The notes under the pieces: generated by a model
What the model saw: the letters and a program-made list of their open reading frames with translations, nothing else
The model's database searches: none
What the model was told of the DNA's origin: nothing
Made by a program: the position numbers and the translations under genes
Part shown: positions 35,080 through 47,364 of the stretch, piece after piece
How positions within the stretch are numbered: the first letter of the stretch is position 1
How the letters are laid out: each line of letters opens with the position of its first letter
Assembly (NCBI GenBank): GCA_014904845.1
Contig: MU119371.1
Location: 55,829 to 119,828 of the forward strand
Length of the DNA: 64,000 bases
From: Acephala macrosclerotiorum
Lineage: Eukaryota; Ascomycota; Leotiomycetes; Helotiales; Mollisiaceae
Direction of reading: 5' to 3'

Positions 35080-36881
35080 TTATCTCTGACTCTGGTTCGT
35101 ACCGGAAGGACGTCGAGCAGGAGGCATCTGGGGGTTAAACTGACTTGCCCTCCTGTTTGCCACATTCGCCATACCGATATTCAGACCCTCGCCATCATCT
35201 CCATTCTCGCCAGGAGCTCCCTCTTCCTGCAAACCCGGATGACCTGGAGGTAGTTTTTGATGACCATATCCATTAACCTTGAAGATGTTTACTGTACCGT
35301 TATTTGTGGCGTTCATCATCTGTTCGAAAAGACGTTTTTTGTGATACTCTTTCTCGATGGGGACGTGAACGAGTGGTTGAACGACAGGTTGAGGATCCCA
35401 ATTCGATAGACCGTGCATGACTGCTGTAAGTTCTTCATCGGAGTCGACGGGCCCGTTGTTTTCTTCTTCATCTTCGAGGGGCGCATTTGCGTCGATAGCA
35501 GCTTCTGCAGAGGGGTTAGAGAGGTTGACATAGAGGGGGACGGGGACTTACTTTGCTGCTTCGCCTGATTCTTCTTCTGATATGCTGCGAGTAACATGTC
35601 GTACGGTAGTGATCGTCCCGGAACAGCTCGTTTAGCGCCCATAGAATGACTCTTGCAGGTAAGTGATCTGGCACATGCGACGCCATCCTTTAAGACTCCG
35701 CATTGGCGTTCCACGTCGACGGGCCCTAGATACCGTTAGCTTCGGAGTCAACCAGAAAGATTGGACGACGCCACTATATGCCCAATCCAACAATACGGAA
35801 AGCCTGCCACCCCAAAAAGCGTGCTCCATGATGGTGCAATGGCAATACAACAACGACAAGGAAGAATCAAGAACAACACAAGAACGAGCGACGCCATGTC
35901 CTCTTCTCCTTCCCTCGACGCTCGACCAAACAGGAAGGTCCAGCTAGCACTGGAAGTCATTGAAAAGAAACAGGTACAGCAGAAATAGATGGCCGGGCAA
36001 TCTGGCAGAAGATCTGGTAGAAATACCTTTTGGCTTAGGGACCTTCGGCTTTGGCTCCTCTTTCTTCTTCTTTTGCTTCGGACCCTTCTCCGCATCTCCC
36101 TCTGCCTTTCGCTTTTTGCCCTTCTTCTCGCCGTCGATCTCGACTTTCTTCCCTGCACTTTTCTTAGCGCTCTTTAGTCCACCAGGACCTTTCTTCTCGG
36201 GCGATGGCTCTTCCTCGTTGTCCTCCTCATTATCATCCATCTTTGTATCTCCCTCCTCATCTTTTTCGTCTGCCTTCTTGTTTTCTTCCCGCTTCTCTCG
36301 TTCTCGGGCCTCTTTCGCTTCCTTCTTCTTCTTCAGCTTCTCGGCTTTCGCTTTCTGGCACTCTCTGCTGTGTTTCGTGAACGCACTGGCTAGGATCGCT
36401 TTCTTGCACGTATTGCACTTTACGGTCTCGAGAGGATCATCCAGCGGTCGGCCAGTCACAAATGAATCGCGGAGATTGTCGTCCACAGGGTTGGTAATCG
36501 GACCACCTGGACTCGGTGCAGCAGAGTTCGTAGAGGGGGTATCGGCGCCTTTCTTCTTCTCTGCATCACATCGCCATTAGCCTCTATCCCCTCCACGGTC
36601 GCAGTCCTCCCCATCGCAACTCAACTCTTCTCACCGTCGATGACACTTCCATGCCTCCAATTCCCCGGCTTGTCAATCTTCGGCAGACTCTTCTTCAACT
36701 TCAATCCATTGACCTTGCCCCCAGTACCGTTAGAGTCCTTCTTGGGCGCAACCTTGATCGTCGACTCAGCATCGTCGAGATCGTTGGGCGCTGCCCCATT
36801 TCGCTCCGCTGGAACATTTATTAGCACCATGACCTCTGAAGAAGCAGGGCGCGTACCCTTGATATCCTTCGCAGAGGCCAT
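35080..36881 (-). CDS. SGF73: SAGA complex subunit Sgf73 (ataxin-7 homologue)
   Basis: Sgf73 anchors the deubiquitinase module (Ubp8, Sgf11, Sus1) to the SAGA coactivator, which removes ubiquitin from histone H2B. Exons: 36881-36857, 36808-36635, 36560-36027, 35725-35552 and 35504-35080, giving 443 residues. Removing the first 48-base intron (GTACGC...GCTAATAAATGTTCCAG) is optional for frame because it is a multiple of three; retention gives 459. Visible domains: a C2HC zinc finger ([22 protein letters not shown]), a long Lys/Glu-rich charged region, then the SCA7 domain ([49 protein letters not shown]). The intron splitting the charged region and SCA7 domain is 301 bases, long for this genome. 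SCA7 makes the identification secure. Confidence 0.93.
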
Positions 36882-37458
36882 CCTGATGGGTTGTGATGAA
36901 GGGCGTGGGGGATTGAGGGGTGGATGGTGATGTTGGAGTGAGGTCGGTCGCGTGGCGAGGCTGCGAGGGTGGTGCTGGGGCCGAGCTTTACCCGTTTCAG
37001 CCTGGTGGGTAAAATGCCGTTTTGTCGGTCCTTTGATATAAATTAATTGAGAATTAAAGTTTCGCTGTGGTTATGATAAGAATTGATGGTCAAAGATGCA
37101 TCATCGTCAGCAGGCGAGGCAGCACAAGCACAGCATCCAAGTGGGGGAGGTGCGAAGCGATGAGCGTCCTTCCAATCACCACTTAATTACGACATCTAAT
37201 AAGTTTATATATGTATGTCTTTCCACTTTAAGTAGGAAGAAAACGTTAACTGATATAAGAGTACCCTAAAGACCGAATCGTTGTCAAACGTTTGAACAAA
37301 GAGTTTGTATTTCAATTGCAGTCGTTTGTTTCGAAGCTGTACCTAACAAACGTCAATGCTCGACATATTTTTTACTTCTTTCTATAACCAAACCCCTTCA
37401 AACTCCTACGCAATGATTTCCAGAGTAGTATTACGTCCACCCAATGTCTCCGTCTAAA
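36882..37458. other. Intergenic region SGF73 promoter / MFS 3' end
   Basis: Between the SGF73 start and the end of the minus-strand MFS gene; contains an AT-rich stretch at about 37170-37380. No gene. Confidence 0.45.
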
Positions 37459-39065
37459 TCAAAAGTCCCCAGCAAAAGTATGTTTATCCACAACCTTCGG
37501 TACTTTCCCTAAAAATGCAAAGCTCAACCCACTAACAACAGCACACAACCCCGCCACACAAGCATTCATATTTCCAAACCCAATCCTGTCTCGCAACTCT
37601 CCAGACACCAGCGGACCAAGCGTCAACCCAGCACTGAAAACCACGGAATTGATAGCATAAAGTTGTGCATACGGTCCTTCCTCTCCAAAGAAATCTTTGT
37701 TCGCTTGATAGTATTGCTCAACCACATAGCTGGCTTCCACGATACTTGGTGAAGAGATCAATGCCAACCCGAAGCCAGACATACACAAGAACACGCAGAA
37801 TTTGGCAATCTCGGGGGTGCCTCCTGCCTGGGGTATTCGGAAGAGAACAAGGGGCACGATGATGTACCCGAGACCTATCCCAGCTGCTAGTCGAGCGCCG
37901 TATATGTCGACGGCTTTTCCGCAGAGGGGGCCGAAGAGGAGATATGGAAGGACGAGAGGTGCGAAGAGGAGGCCTGCTTTTAGGGAGTCAAAGCCGAAGA
38001 GATCTTGTGCTTCTGTTGGGGTGGTGGCGTCAAAGACTGCAAGGAGTGTGGCTTGAGTAAAGGCGATGAGTTCTGCGGTGAGAAGACGCTTGTTTCCAAG
38101 ACCTAGATACAGAGTCAGTGCCCGTTTTACGGTATAAAGCGGAGGAGAATTTCCCAGTGGAGTTGGAATATTGAGCCACAAGCATTACTTTGGGAAGTGG
38201 TACGCACAGTACAAGATTGGGAACTTCCGAATCCAAGACGGTTGATCTTTCCGGATCTTCCAATCCTCAAGATTCTCATCCTTCGTCTGGCCATTAGACA
38301 ACAGCGCCATCGTCTCGTCCGCCTCTCCGTCCTCGTCTCCCGCTCCGTTCTCATTGTCCTCGTCATATCCGTACTTTTTCGCAGTCTTCTTCTCAATGAT
38401 CGCTAACCGCATGGCGAAATCAATCGTTAGAAGTCCAAACCCCATGCTAAACACAGCTCCCGAGCCAGCCTTCTTGTACACCACACCTCCAAGGACTGGA
38501 GCAGCCAGCTCACCAACGCTGATGAAGCTGAAAATACTACCGATCGTGACTCCTAGCTTGTCGCTTCCTACGGTATCCATAACCATCGCCAGCCCAATCG
38601 TCCACACAACGGCACCACTTATCCCTTGAAGGGTTCTAGCTAGAATCAAGACCCCGATAGTCTGACCTAGGTACAGCAAGATGGTGCTGGCTAGCAACGC
38701 GAACAACCCGACGAGGAAAGGCAATTGACGAGCAGGCAGTTTGTCGGCAATGATCCCAGCCGGGATGGAGCATACAACTATTTAATGAATTAGCACGTGC
38801 TTCTTCTGGTTGCTTCTCACGTTTAAAAGGAAAATTTCGACCGACCTGAAGCTCCGGCATAGCACGCGAGCAGGGCGGAGGTGTATTTCTGGATCTCGGA
38901 ATGTGGAATATTCAGGCGATCGGTGAGGATGAAAGGAAGTATCGGAACAACGAGGCCGTATAGGAAGAGGTCAGTGAAGAGGCCTATCCCGACAGTGGAG
39001 ATAATGAAGAGAGTATTCGACCTCCATTTCAGCCCTCGAGGAGGTCTGGAGTAATCTGGTGCCAT
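37459..39065 (-). CDS. MFS transporter, DHA1 / vesicular amine transporter-like
   Basis: Three exons: 39065-38846, 38777-38208 and 38102-37459, for 477 residues. The protein has about twelve hydrophobic segments in two halves separated by a central acidic loop (DEDNENGAGDEDGEADE). The first half has TDLFLYGLVVPILPFIL and the DHA1-type stretch LARTLQGISGAVVWTIGLAMVMD (motif C region), plus IPAGIIADKLPARQ in the loop-2 position. These features match fungal VMAT-like drug:H+ antiporters. It should export small molecules at the plasma membrane or load a compartment; the substrate cannot be told. It shares a 516-base promoter region with another MFS gene in the opposite direction. Confidence 0.88.
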
Positions 39066-39581
39066 GCCTGCGGAAGGACGATCGAGCAATGTAAAAAAGA
39101 GTGTCCCAAAATCGCGGGGACAACGTCACATGCAATGCAAGTCTGAGGCGCCCGGTCACACACAAAGAAACCAAAAGAAATGCTGACAATATAAATCCAA
39201 ATTCTAATATTATATTCAAGCTCGCATCAACAATCTGACTCTTCCGGTGAATCTATGTCGTCATAAACACGGGAGCACCCGCCGCCGTCTTCCTCTTCTC
39301 GTTCAAGCTCAGGAACCTCACTCGATCTTTCCAAAACCGTCAAAATTCCCCTCCGCGTAACCAAGGCATGTCATGCGCTAGAAGCACAAAATCGAGAAGA
39401 AGCGAGTGGTTTTATGTCAGCAGAATCGCGATGATCCCCACTACCCCACTCTGGGGAAAATGGCGAGAGAAACACCGTAAAGATATAAAAGTCCTTAGGA
39501 AGGTAGGGCTTTCAAATATCTGTTTTCTTGCGTTGCATCTCCGTCTCGTTTCGTCCTGGTTTTCACAATATATTGTCCAAG
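39066..39581. other. Shared promoter of two divergent MFS genes
   Basis: 516 bases between the start codons. It holds a TATA-like sequence for each direction (minus strand around 39190-39200, plus strand at 39483-39490). No coding sequence. Confidence 0.55.
39483..39490 (+). promoter_or_regulatory. TATA box of the plus-strand MFS gene
   Basis: ATATAAAA, 92 bases before the ATG at 39582. Confidence 0.45.
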
Positions 39582-41439
39582 ATGGCAACTCTCATAATGG
39601 CAATGGAGCCAAGTAGATCGAATTCCGACATCGAGCTCCTAGCTCCCTCAAACCCCTATTTTCCCGACAAGAAGCGAGCGTTAATCTCAGAAGGTGAACC
39701 TCAAACTTCTCAGGAGCAAAAACATAATTCAGATCTCGAAGATATACGGCAAGATGCATTCCCACCAGAGTCAGCTGTTGAAGCTCTTCAGAAATGGAAT
39801 TTTCCGAAGATCAACATGTGGAGAGTCTTTGCGACTTTCTGGTCGTTCTTCGTTGTTGGTATGAATGATGGTTCTTATGGTGTAAGTTCTCTTGAACCCC
39901 TGGACTGAATGTCCCTGCTGACTTTGGACAATAGGCTTTGATCGGACATGTACATACCCCCAATCTCCATGTCAGGATGAAGTGTTGAAGAAAAGTCCAG
40001 CTCGAAAAATACTACAGCCTCTCCTACACCGTTGTTTCGCTCATATTCTTAAGTCCCTTTGTCGGCTACTCCCTTTCCTCAATCCTCAATAACCACGTTC
40101 ACCTCCTTCTCGGCCAACGCGGTGTCGCCATCATCGGACCAACATGCCATCTTGTTTCGTACATTATCATCGCCATCCATCCTCCTTATCCGGTTCTTGT
40201 GGTGATGTACATCTTCGGTAAAGATAGCCAGCTTTTGTTTCCAACTCAATTGCGATCGCCCGAACTGGAATGCTAATCTCAATCGCGTAGTCGGCTTCGG
40301 AAATGGACTCATCGACGCAGCATGGTGCGCGTGGCTTGGAAACATGGCCAATGCGAATGAAGTCCAAGGGGTTTTGCAGGCTTGTTATGCACTGGGGGCA
40401 ACGGTGTCTCCGTTGATTGCTACAGGGTTGATTTCTGGGGGTGGGTTGGGGTGGTGGTCGTTTTACTATATCATGGTTAAGCCTTCCCTCCCATCTCTTT
40501 CTGTTTCTCTCCCACCTCAAGTCATGAGCCAATGGTTAACGAGTGACACTCAGATCGGAACATCAGCCCCCGAACTCTTAACCTCCTCTACAACCTTCTG
40601 GAAACAAACAGGCGCCATCTACGCTGCTGAGAACCCCCGCGACCCCTCCTCATCCACCGGCCGCACTCGCGAAGCACTCAAAAACAAGTTCACATGGATC
40701 TTCGCCCTCTTCATCTTCGGATATATGGGTGCTGAGATTTCTCTTGGTGGTTGGATCGTTACTTTTATGGCGAATGGTAAGCCTTTTCGTCCCATCTTCC
40801 CCTCTCTTAAACTCTATCCCGTCAATGATGACTGGAGAGGAGTGAGCATAGTGATGCTGATGAAAGGATAGTACGACACGCAAACGCATTCGCTTCCTCG
40901 GCCTCAGCAACCGGTTTCTGGGCTGGCATGACCGCCGGCCGCCTCGGGCTCTCCTTCCTCACCTCCCGTCTCGGTGAATACAAATCTGTGATTCTATACC
41001 TCTCTTGCGCCGCAGCACTCGAGCTCATCTTCTGGCTCGTCCCAAATCTGGTCGTGAGTGCGGTGGCGGTGGCGTTTATGGGTGTTTTCATGGGTCCGAT
41101 GTAAATTTCCCACTCCACCTCAAGTCCAAATACACAATTCTGACGACGAAAAACAGGTTCCCAACAGCAATAGTCCTCGTAGCGAAGCTCCTCCCCAAGT
41201 CCCTTCACGTAGGTACAATCGGTTTCGCAACCGCATTCGGCGGATCAGGAGGAGCGATCTTCCCCTTCATAGTAGGAGCCATCGCTCAGGCGAAGGGTGT
41301 CAAGACTTTACAGCCCATCATCCTCGCTCTCATCACTGCCATCTCGGTGCTGTGGGTGTTCTTGCCTGGTGCGAGACATATTAAGGGGTCGATGCATCGC
41401 GAACGGGAGAGTGAAAATGAGGGGGTGGAGCTTAGATGA
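39582..41439 (+). CDS. MFS transporter, Bsc6-like / FucP-type group
   Basis: Seven exons: 39582-39881, 39935-39949 (15 bases), 40001-40217, 40291-40475, 40554-40776, 40872-41100 and 41157-41439, for 483 residues; every junction keeps frame. A hydrophilic N-terminus of about 80 residues leads into MWRVFATFWSFFVVGMNDGSYG, a first membrane segment typical of the fungal group that includes yeast Bsc6. GFGNGLIDAAWCAWLGNMANANEVQGVLQACYALGATVSPLIATG is the diagnostic mid-protein block, and the second half has FIFGYMGAEISLGGWIVTFM and GFWAGMTAGRLGLSFLTSR. It resembles sugar-transporter-like FucP relatives; substrate unknown. The tiny second exon (ALIGH) is required to keep membrane segment 1-2 continuity. 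Confidence 0.87.
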
Positions 41440-42164
41440 GTTGGCTTTGTGAGAAGCGGAAACTGGAGGTCCGTTGAAGCAGAGCGTGAGAAGAAGTGAC
41501 GAGAGTAATTGAATATGAAAGGAAATAGGAAGAGACAAAGGAGTGCGAAAATGAACTGGACTTGAAGCAATGTTGATGATAGAGCTTAATAGTCAGACAA
41601 ACATTCAACTCCATACATCGAAACGAGACAGGCACTTGCTACTCAGTCACAACACAAAACAGAAGACGAAACCCAGGTTGAAATGTACAGATGAAAATGT
41701 TCATAAATGTTCGCTGTTGCAGCCATATTCTAACTGCTCCCTCCAAAAAGCTCTACTTGCTTCTTTCCTTCCAAAAGAGCGAGCCAATCCACTCCAACCT
41801 AGAACCTAATCCAAAATCCATAGATAGCTACACACCAGTCAAGTCCTGTCCTGCAGCGCAACTGTATACACGAACATATGATTTTTCTTCCCAATCAAAC
41901 GAATACAGCGTCGCTGGTGCATCCGTTTCTCGGTTTCGAAATCCGCACGGGGTTTGTTGCAAATCCCACAATGTCCGAACTCCTTTTCCCATAATATATC
42001 CACAACTCTTGCTTTCATTTCATACAAAATCCGCACAAATAGACGTTTCTTCAACAGCACGCTTTGCTGAATCGCTCGCCGACAGTTATGTATGTTGTAT
42101 ATATCCACTCATCTCTGGATTCTGATTAGCGATTGTTCCTTCGCTGGTGTTTTCTGGGAATGAA
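41440..42164. other. Convergent intergenic region
   Basis: 3' regions of the plus-strand MFS gene and the Jsn1-like gene. No supported feature. Confidence 0.5.
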
Positions 42165-45100
42165 TCAACGTACTCGTCCCCGTCGACCATTGACCTGCTG
42201 CTCTTGCTGCATTCCGTATCCCATCCCCTGCATGCCCATACCAGCGAATCCATAACCGCCCATTCCCATATTGCCAATGTTTCCAAAGCCAGGAGGACCA
42301 AAGGAGTTCTGCATCTGTGGCTGTGGCGGTTGGATGGGGGACGCGTTTTGGAGTCCTTGGTTGCGGTAGTTGTCAACGGATGGACTGGCGCTGCTGTATC
42401 CGAAGCCGGATTGCATGGTGGGGTAGAAGTTGTTCATTGGAGGGGCGGCGCGGGCCAGGAGTTGTTGCTGGTATTGTAGTTGTTGCAAGTTGATAGGAGG
42501 GATTTGAACATTTGCTGGGTTGAAGATGGGGGCTTGAAGACCGTATGTAGGGAAGGGACCGAGATTGGAGTCCATGCTGTCGGTTCGCTGCATGCCCATG
42601 CCCATATCGAAAGCAGGTTGTTGGATTTGAGGGAAGAATTGGTTGTTACCGTACTGTGGAGGAGGAATGTGGCCATTGACTTGACTGTGATTAGATCCTG
42701 GTCTTGTACGCTCGTTCGAATGGCCATTTGGAGCATTGTCACGGCTTGGTCCTGCACTACCATTTCGGGTAGAGAGTCCAACTTCGTCCATCAAACGCTT
42801 GTATCCTTGAGCAGGTTGAGCCTTGAGTCGCAAGAGAACGTTCCTGACGTTCTCAACAACCTGGGATCGGATGCTTTCGTCGAAGAATGGTGTTGTCAAG
42901 ACCTTGAAGATCAGAGTGGCGCCACAAGCGTGGTCGGACAGGATAGCCTCGAGAGTTTCGTCGTTTGGAGAAAAGAACAAAGCTTGTAGAATGACATCTC
43001 TGGCGTCCGACTCGAGCTTCTGGTTGATGACCTTGAGAACGGTGAGATATGCCACCTTATGAGTGCAGAGATGGACCAGGTTTGGGACGAGTTCCGGTGC
43101 GAGAACCGAACGACGCTGGGGGAATGTGCATGTGTCGAGGAACCATGTGAGGAGAAGAGCACCATTGGCGTTGGTGGCAAGTTGAACGCTGTGAAGTGCA
43201 ATGGCAGCTGCAAGCATTCGTTGCTGCTCCTTGGTGGAGTGGTGGCTCTCAAGACAAGCTCGCATGGCACGGGCACCGTATCGTCCTTGGGCAATCTCCC
43301 ACATTTGGCTGAGCATAGCCTCGAAGATGAAGTCGTTGAATGGCGATCCAAATTTCAAGCAGCATTGGAGGACGTAGTTTCCGTACTGGTCCAAGAAAAG
43401 TGGGACTGTGTAAGCCTTGAGGTTGTTCACAATCATGCTCTTCTGCTTTGGTCTAGAAATAAATTCAAAAGTTAGCCCAAAAACTAGGTGATGCTGAAGA
43501 AGAGCTCCCTGGGGAGCTCAGCTGCAACTCTGCAGCTTTCCTGCGATGAACTAAGGTTTGAAGGTGTGCCTTGAGCTGGTGTCCATTGCCGAATGCACGC
43601 TCACAGATGTGGTCGTAGAATTGCTTGAGGTCTTGGTTCTTCTGGGCGGTTTCCGACAGCTGGCTTTGGTGGCTTCAAGGTTGGCTTCGCAGAACTTCTC
43701 TGTGTTTTTCCTGAAGTCTTCCCTCCTTCTTTCCGAGCTCTGGAGTTTATCTTCTTGAAAGATTTCGTAGCTTTCTCAGCCCGAGCGCGCTTTCTGTCGA
43801 TTCTAAGTTCTTCCAATTCCTCAGGAGAAAGCTCAAGATCGCCCACAATAGTCTCACTCAATGGGTGGGAGAACAAAGGCCTTCGTATCCGAGGCTGTCG
43901 AGAGTCCATTGACGCATTCCATGAATTCCAAGGACGAACTTTGTCTAGAGTTTAATCGTCCAGAATACAAAAGTAAACATAGCCTCTAGTAGAATGAATA
44001 AGGCTCGCAGACGTGGCACATCAGCTGCTGGTGGAATAGGTATTGAGCACAGGATGCCTTTATGAGTGATTCAAAACCCTTGGTCGAGAGAGCTGGCGGT
44101 GTCGATGCTTGAGTGCTGTCAAGGAGGCAAGGGTAAGGCGCGAAGACCATGGGAGCATAGCACCTGAGTTCTGCTTGGGCAGGCAGGTGTAGTGCGGATG
44201 TGACCGTGCCAGTGCTGTTGAGGGAGGAGCCGCCATTCTCCTTGGGCCCTTCTCAGACCTCAAGATTACGGGGAACTCAATGAAATTGTAGGAATATACT
44301 TACGTCAAACAAACATCGATTATCTTCTGGGCTGCCCAAGTTCCGTTCTTGTGAATACCAATCTCAGCCATGTGTGGTGCAATCTCCGTCAACATAGCAT
44401 CCCTCATATCATCTGAACAGTGCTCAAACAACTTCTGGACGACAGTGTTTCCGAGATAGTCGGAGGAAAGCTCGGCAATCTCTGGAAGCATGTCCGCTGC
44501 GATGTTTTCAATCTCAGCAGGCGACCAGCTTTGGTTGTCGATACGCTTTCTGATGTCGCGAAGTTTGGGAGCATCGTGGATTCGGTTGTGGGATGGCTCT
44601 GGGATGGCGGGAATCTCTGCTTGAAAACCATCGTAGGAAATGGATGACTCCAGGCTTCGGGTGATCTTGACCTTGTCATCAGGAGTTGCACCAAAGTCTC
44701 CCACGATGTTCAAGATCTGAGCCTTCATGTCTCGGAGAGCAGGAATGGTCAAAGGAGCGGTTCCTGGTCGAGAGATGACACCGGGGGTAGTGCCATTGGT
44801 CTCGCCATTCGTGCCGCTCTCACCACCCTTCATGAACGGATCTGGGCTTGGCGATGGGAAGGCTCCATCATGGCCAGGTGTACCCGAAGGAGAAGGGGGT
44901 TTGGCAAAGTTGATTCTGACAGGTCCAGCTCCAGGGAAGATCTCTTTTCCATTCATCATGGCCTTGGCAGAGATAGCACTCTCCAAACGTTCGAAGTTGA
45001 CAAAGCCACAATTCTTATGTGTGAGCACACGAGCAGAGATGATGGGACCGTGTTGCTTGAACATCTCCATCAAGGTTGAAACAGTAGTCGAGGACGGAAT

Positions 45101-46540
45101 ACTGCCGAGCCAAAGAGCTCTGGTTGGTCCCTCGAGGTTATCATCAGGGTTGAGCATACCATCGTTTCGGCTAGTGGATCTTCCCATGGACATGGCAGCC
45201 ACAGCTGCTGGCAAGTCGTCATATTCTCTCTGCTCTGCCATTCCCAAATCTGCGGCATTGATGCTATTATCGAGTCTGGTTCCAGTTGGGTAGAATTGCT
45301 TCATCATTCTGGAAGTTGGAGATTCGAGAACGCCTGCAGTTCTGGCTCTGGGCCTGTTGGACGAAGCTTGGTTAGCAAAAGCCTGGACTGCGAGATTGTG
45401 TTGCTGAATGGCAGCGTTTGTGGCGGCAAGCTGCATATGCAATTGAGCTTGTTGTGCCTCGTATGGTGTCAAATTGCCAGACCCATATTCTTCGTCCTCC
45501 TCCTCGGCGTATTTCTCCTTGGCATTGACGGAATATGATCTGAATCGGTTGGCCTTGCTAATGTCCGCAATGTTCGCGAGGAATGGATTGGCCAATTGTG
45601 CTCGAGGAGGTTGTGGAGTATCTGCCAGGCCAAGGTAGTCCAATGTTCGCATTTGCATATCATTGTCCCCAGTTCCTTCTCTCGAAAAGGCTGATTGTGC
45701 TGGCGAGCTGGGTTGATTTGATCCTGCACTAGCAATGCTAGCCAGTGTTGAAGTCCTCTCTCGACCTGATGCCCAGTTTGTGGAAAATACTGAAGGACCA
45801 AATGGCCCGGCGACCGAGTATTGGCTTCGTTGCGGCATCGAACCAGCTCTCAATCTCGATAACAGGGCAGAATTGCTGGCATTATTGGCATTGTTAGCAT
45901 TGGATACATTATGTTCGCCAATTTCGCCAATCGATGATGGAGAAGGAGATTTGAATGGACATGGTGATGGCGTTGGCCTTGATGTCTTGGCCACGAGTGT
46001 TGGCAGAGCACCAAGACCATTTGTCACACCTCCCGGAGAGAAGCGTGACGGAACTGTCCCAGCTCGTGCTCGTCTTGTAGTTGATGGCACGCTCTCGGGT
46101 GTTGGAAGATGTGAAAAGTCGGGAAAGCCATCTGTGGGCGACTCGGGGATGTTTTCGCGGAGTGGTGTGGAGTTGCCGCTGGTTGGTGGTCCCCAGACAT
46201 TGACTGGCAGACCTTCTTGAGCTTGAATTTCTCGTGCTCTGATAATGGTCAGCAAATGCAGGAACATTTTAGGGGTGATAATGTCCTACCTCTTGGAGAA
46301 CAATCTGCTCGCGCCGCTGCCCGGCTCATGCGATGGAGAACCAGCCCCCGATCGCGTGCTGCTGGCCATCTTACCTGCAGAACTCAAACCTCCCGATAAT
46401 CCAAAAGGTGATCGTAATGCACTTCCGCTGGAAGGTTCTGTAGGTGAAGTGTTGGCGGTCGAAGAGCCTGAACGAGGCAAACTCGCAGATGGGGTTGGTA
46501 AATAACCCAGGGTAAGGTGTTCAGATCTTGCAGATGACAT
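42165..46540 (-). CDS. RRM and Pumilio-repeat mRNA-binding protein (Jsn1/Puf1-2 type)
   Basis: Exons 46540-46290, 46238-44304 and 43452-42165 give 1157 residues. A long Ser/Pro-rich disordered N-terminus leads to an RRM at about residues 458-535 (RALWLGSIPSSTTVSTLMEMF, then KNCGFVNFERLESAISA). Pumilio repeats follow from about residue 620: SDYLGNTVVQKLFEHCS, HKNGTWAAQKIIDVC, LDQYGNYVLQCCLKFG, GRYGARAMRACLES and weaker ones. The C-terminus is Gln/Asn/Gly/Met-rich. The RRM plus a divergent Puf domain is the layout of yeast Jsn1 (Puf1) and Puf2, which bind mRNAs for membrane and mitochondrial proteins. The second intron (43453-44303) splits a Pumilio repeat, is 851 bases long and contains an open frame on the same strand. 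The join AC+A gives T-P-K-Q-K-S-M, fitting the repeat. Confidence 0.92.
43453..44303 (-). other. 851-base intron of the Jsn1-like gene
   Basis: Donor GTAAGTATAT and acceptor TTTATTTCTAG are strong, and splicing restores a Pumilio repeat. Nearly all other introns in the window are 43-168 bases. The extra length is occupied by a 102-codon frame and a further protein-like segment in another frame. Confidence 0.75.
43601..43909 (-). CDS. Intron-nested reading frame, basic protein
   Basis: 102 codons on the same strand as the host gene. The sequence has clear amino-acid bias: a helix-forming acidic/basic segment (LSPEELEELRIDRKRARAEKATKSF) then a Lys/Arg/Pro-rich tail. The frame is open upstream of the ATG (LDKVRPWNSWNAS). 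Just downstream in another frame, at about 43535-43605, is a stretch like a C2H2 finger (HICERAFGNGHQLKAHLQTLVH, first cysteine replaced by Tyr). It may be a nested gene, an insertion relic or an alternatively spliced part of the host. I recognise no family. Confidence 0.35.
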   Translation of the reverse strand: MDSRQPRIRRPLFSHPLSETIVGDLELSPEELEELRIDRKRARAEKATKSFKKINSRARKEGGKTSGKTQRSSAKPTLKPPKPAVGNRPEEPRPQAILRPHL

Positions 46541-47087
46541 TATAGATTATCGTCCACCGAATATCTCTCGTATCTGGCACGAGAGAGGGTAGGAAGGTGT
46601 ATTCGAATGTATCGTTGCGTCAAATCCCTATCCTCCGAACCGACAATGACGGAATGCGACAGGATATGCGTAAGCAGTCGTGTGTCGAATCGCTCGAGTT
46701 GTCGGGAGCGAAGAAATCAGGACGTCGAAACTTGGGGAAAATTCGTATCTCGGACCGCGGTGCCTTGTAGGTTTTCGAGGAAAAGGATCGTGGTTGGCAG
46801 AGTATTCGAAGAGAGGTGGGAAATTTTTCTTTTTCGCTGACGAAGACGCGGATCTGATCTATTAAAAACGGTGATGCTTCTGCAGAAACTCAACGGCCAA
46901 ATCGATGGCAGAAGGAAAAGCAGAGCGATGATGAAAGATCTCTTTTGAAGGAATGGGTGATTGATGGCCGATAAGGTGGTCGGTCGTCCGTGAAGCACAG
47001 CGTCCGCAAATGGAGAGTTGAGACGACTGATGCTTGGATTAAGCTCTGGGTGGATTCGAGAAAGGGGAAGAGAACAAGTTCCGTTTC

Positions 47088-47088
<1 letters not shown>

Positions 47089-47128
<40 letters not shown>

Positions 47129-47137
47129 ATTGCTGCT
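47089..47137 (-). repeat. CAG trinucleotide microsatellite upstream of the Jsn1-like gene
   Basis: About thirteen uninterrupted TGC units on the plus strand (CAG/GCA on the transcribed strand), then one interruption and two to three more units. It lies about 550 bases before the start codon. Confidence 0.9.
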
Positions 47138-47364
47138 GAATATACAGACGACCATTAATACAGGAGGAATCGAAAGGGTGGTGATACGACGGGGTGGTGA
47201 GAGAGGGGGAGGAAGAAAAGAAGGAGAGGAGGTTGGATGGTTGATGTAGGAGGAAGCGTATGGTGAGTGCGTGTATGTGGATGGGGATTGGACGGGATAG
47301 GGTTGGTAGGGGCGAGAGAGAGGCTGCACGCACACGAAAATGTGGGTTAGGGGGGGTTCGTAAT

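Noticed and set aside
44060..44263. Second small frame inside the Jsn1-like intron
   Set aside because: Short, without compositional bias, and not continuous with the 102-codon frame.
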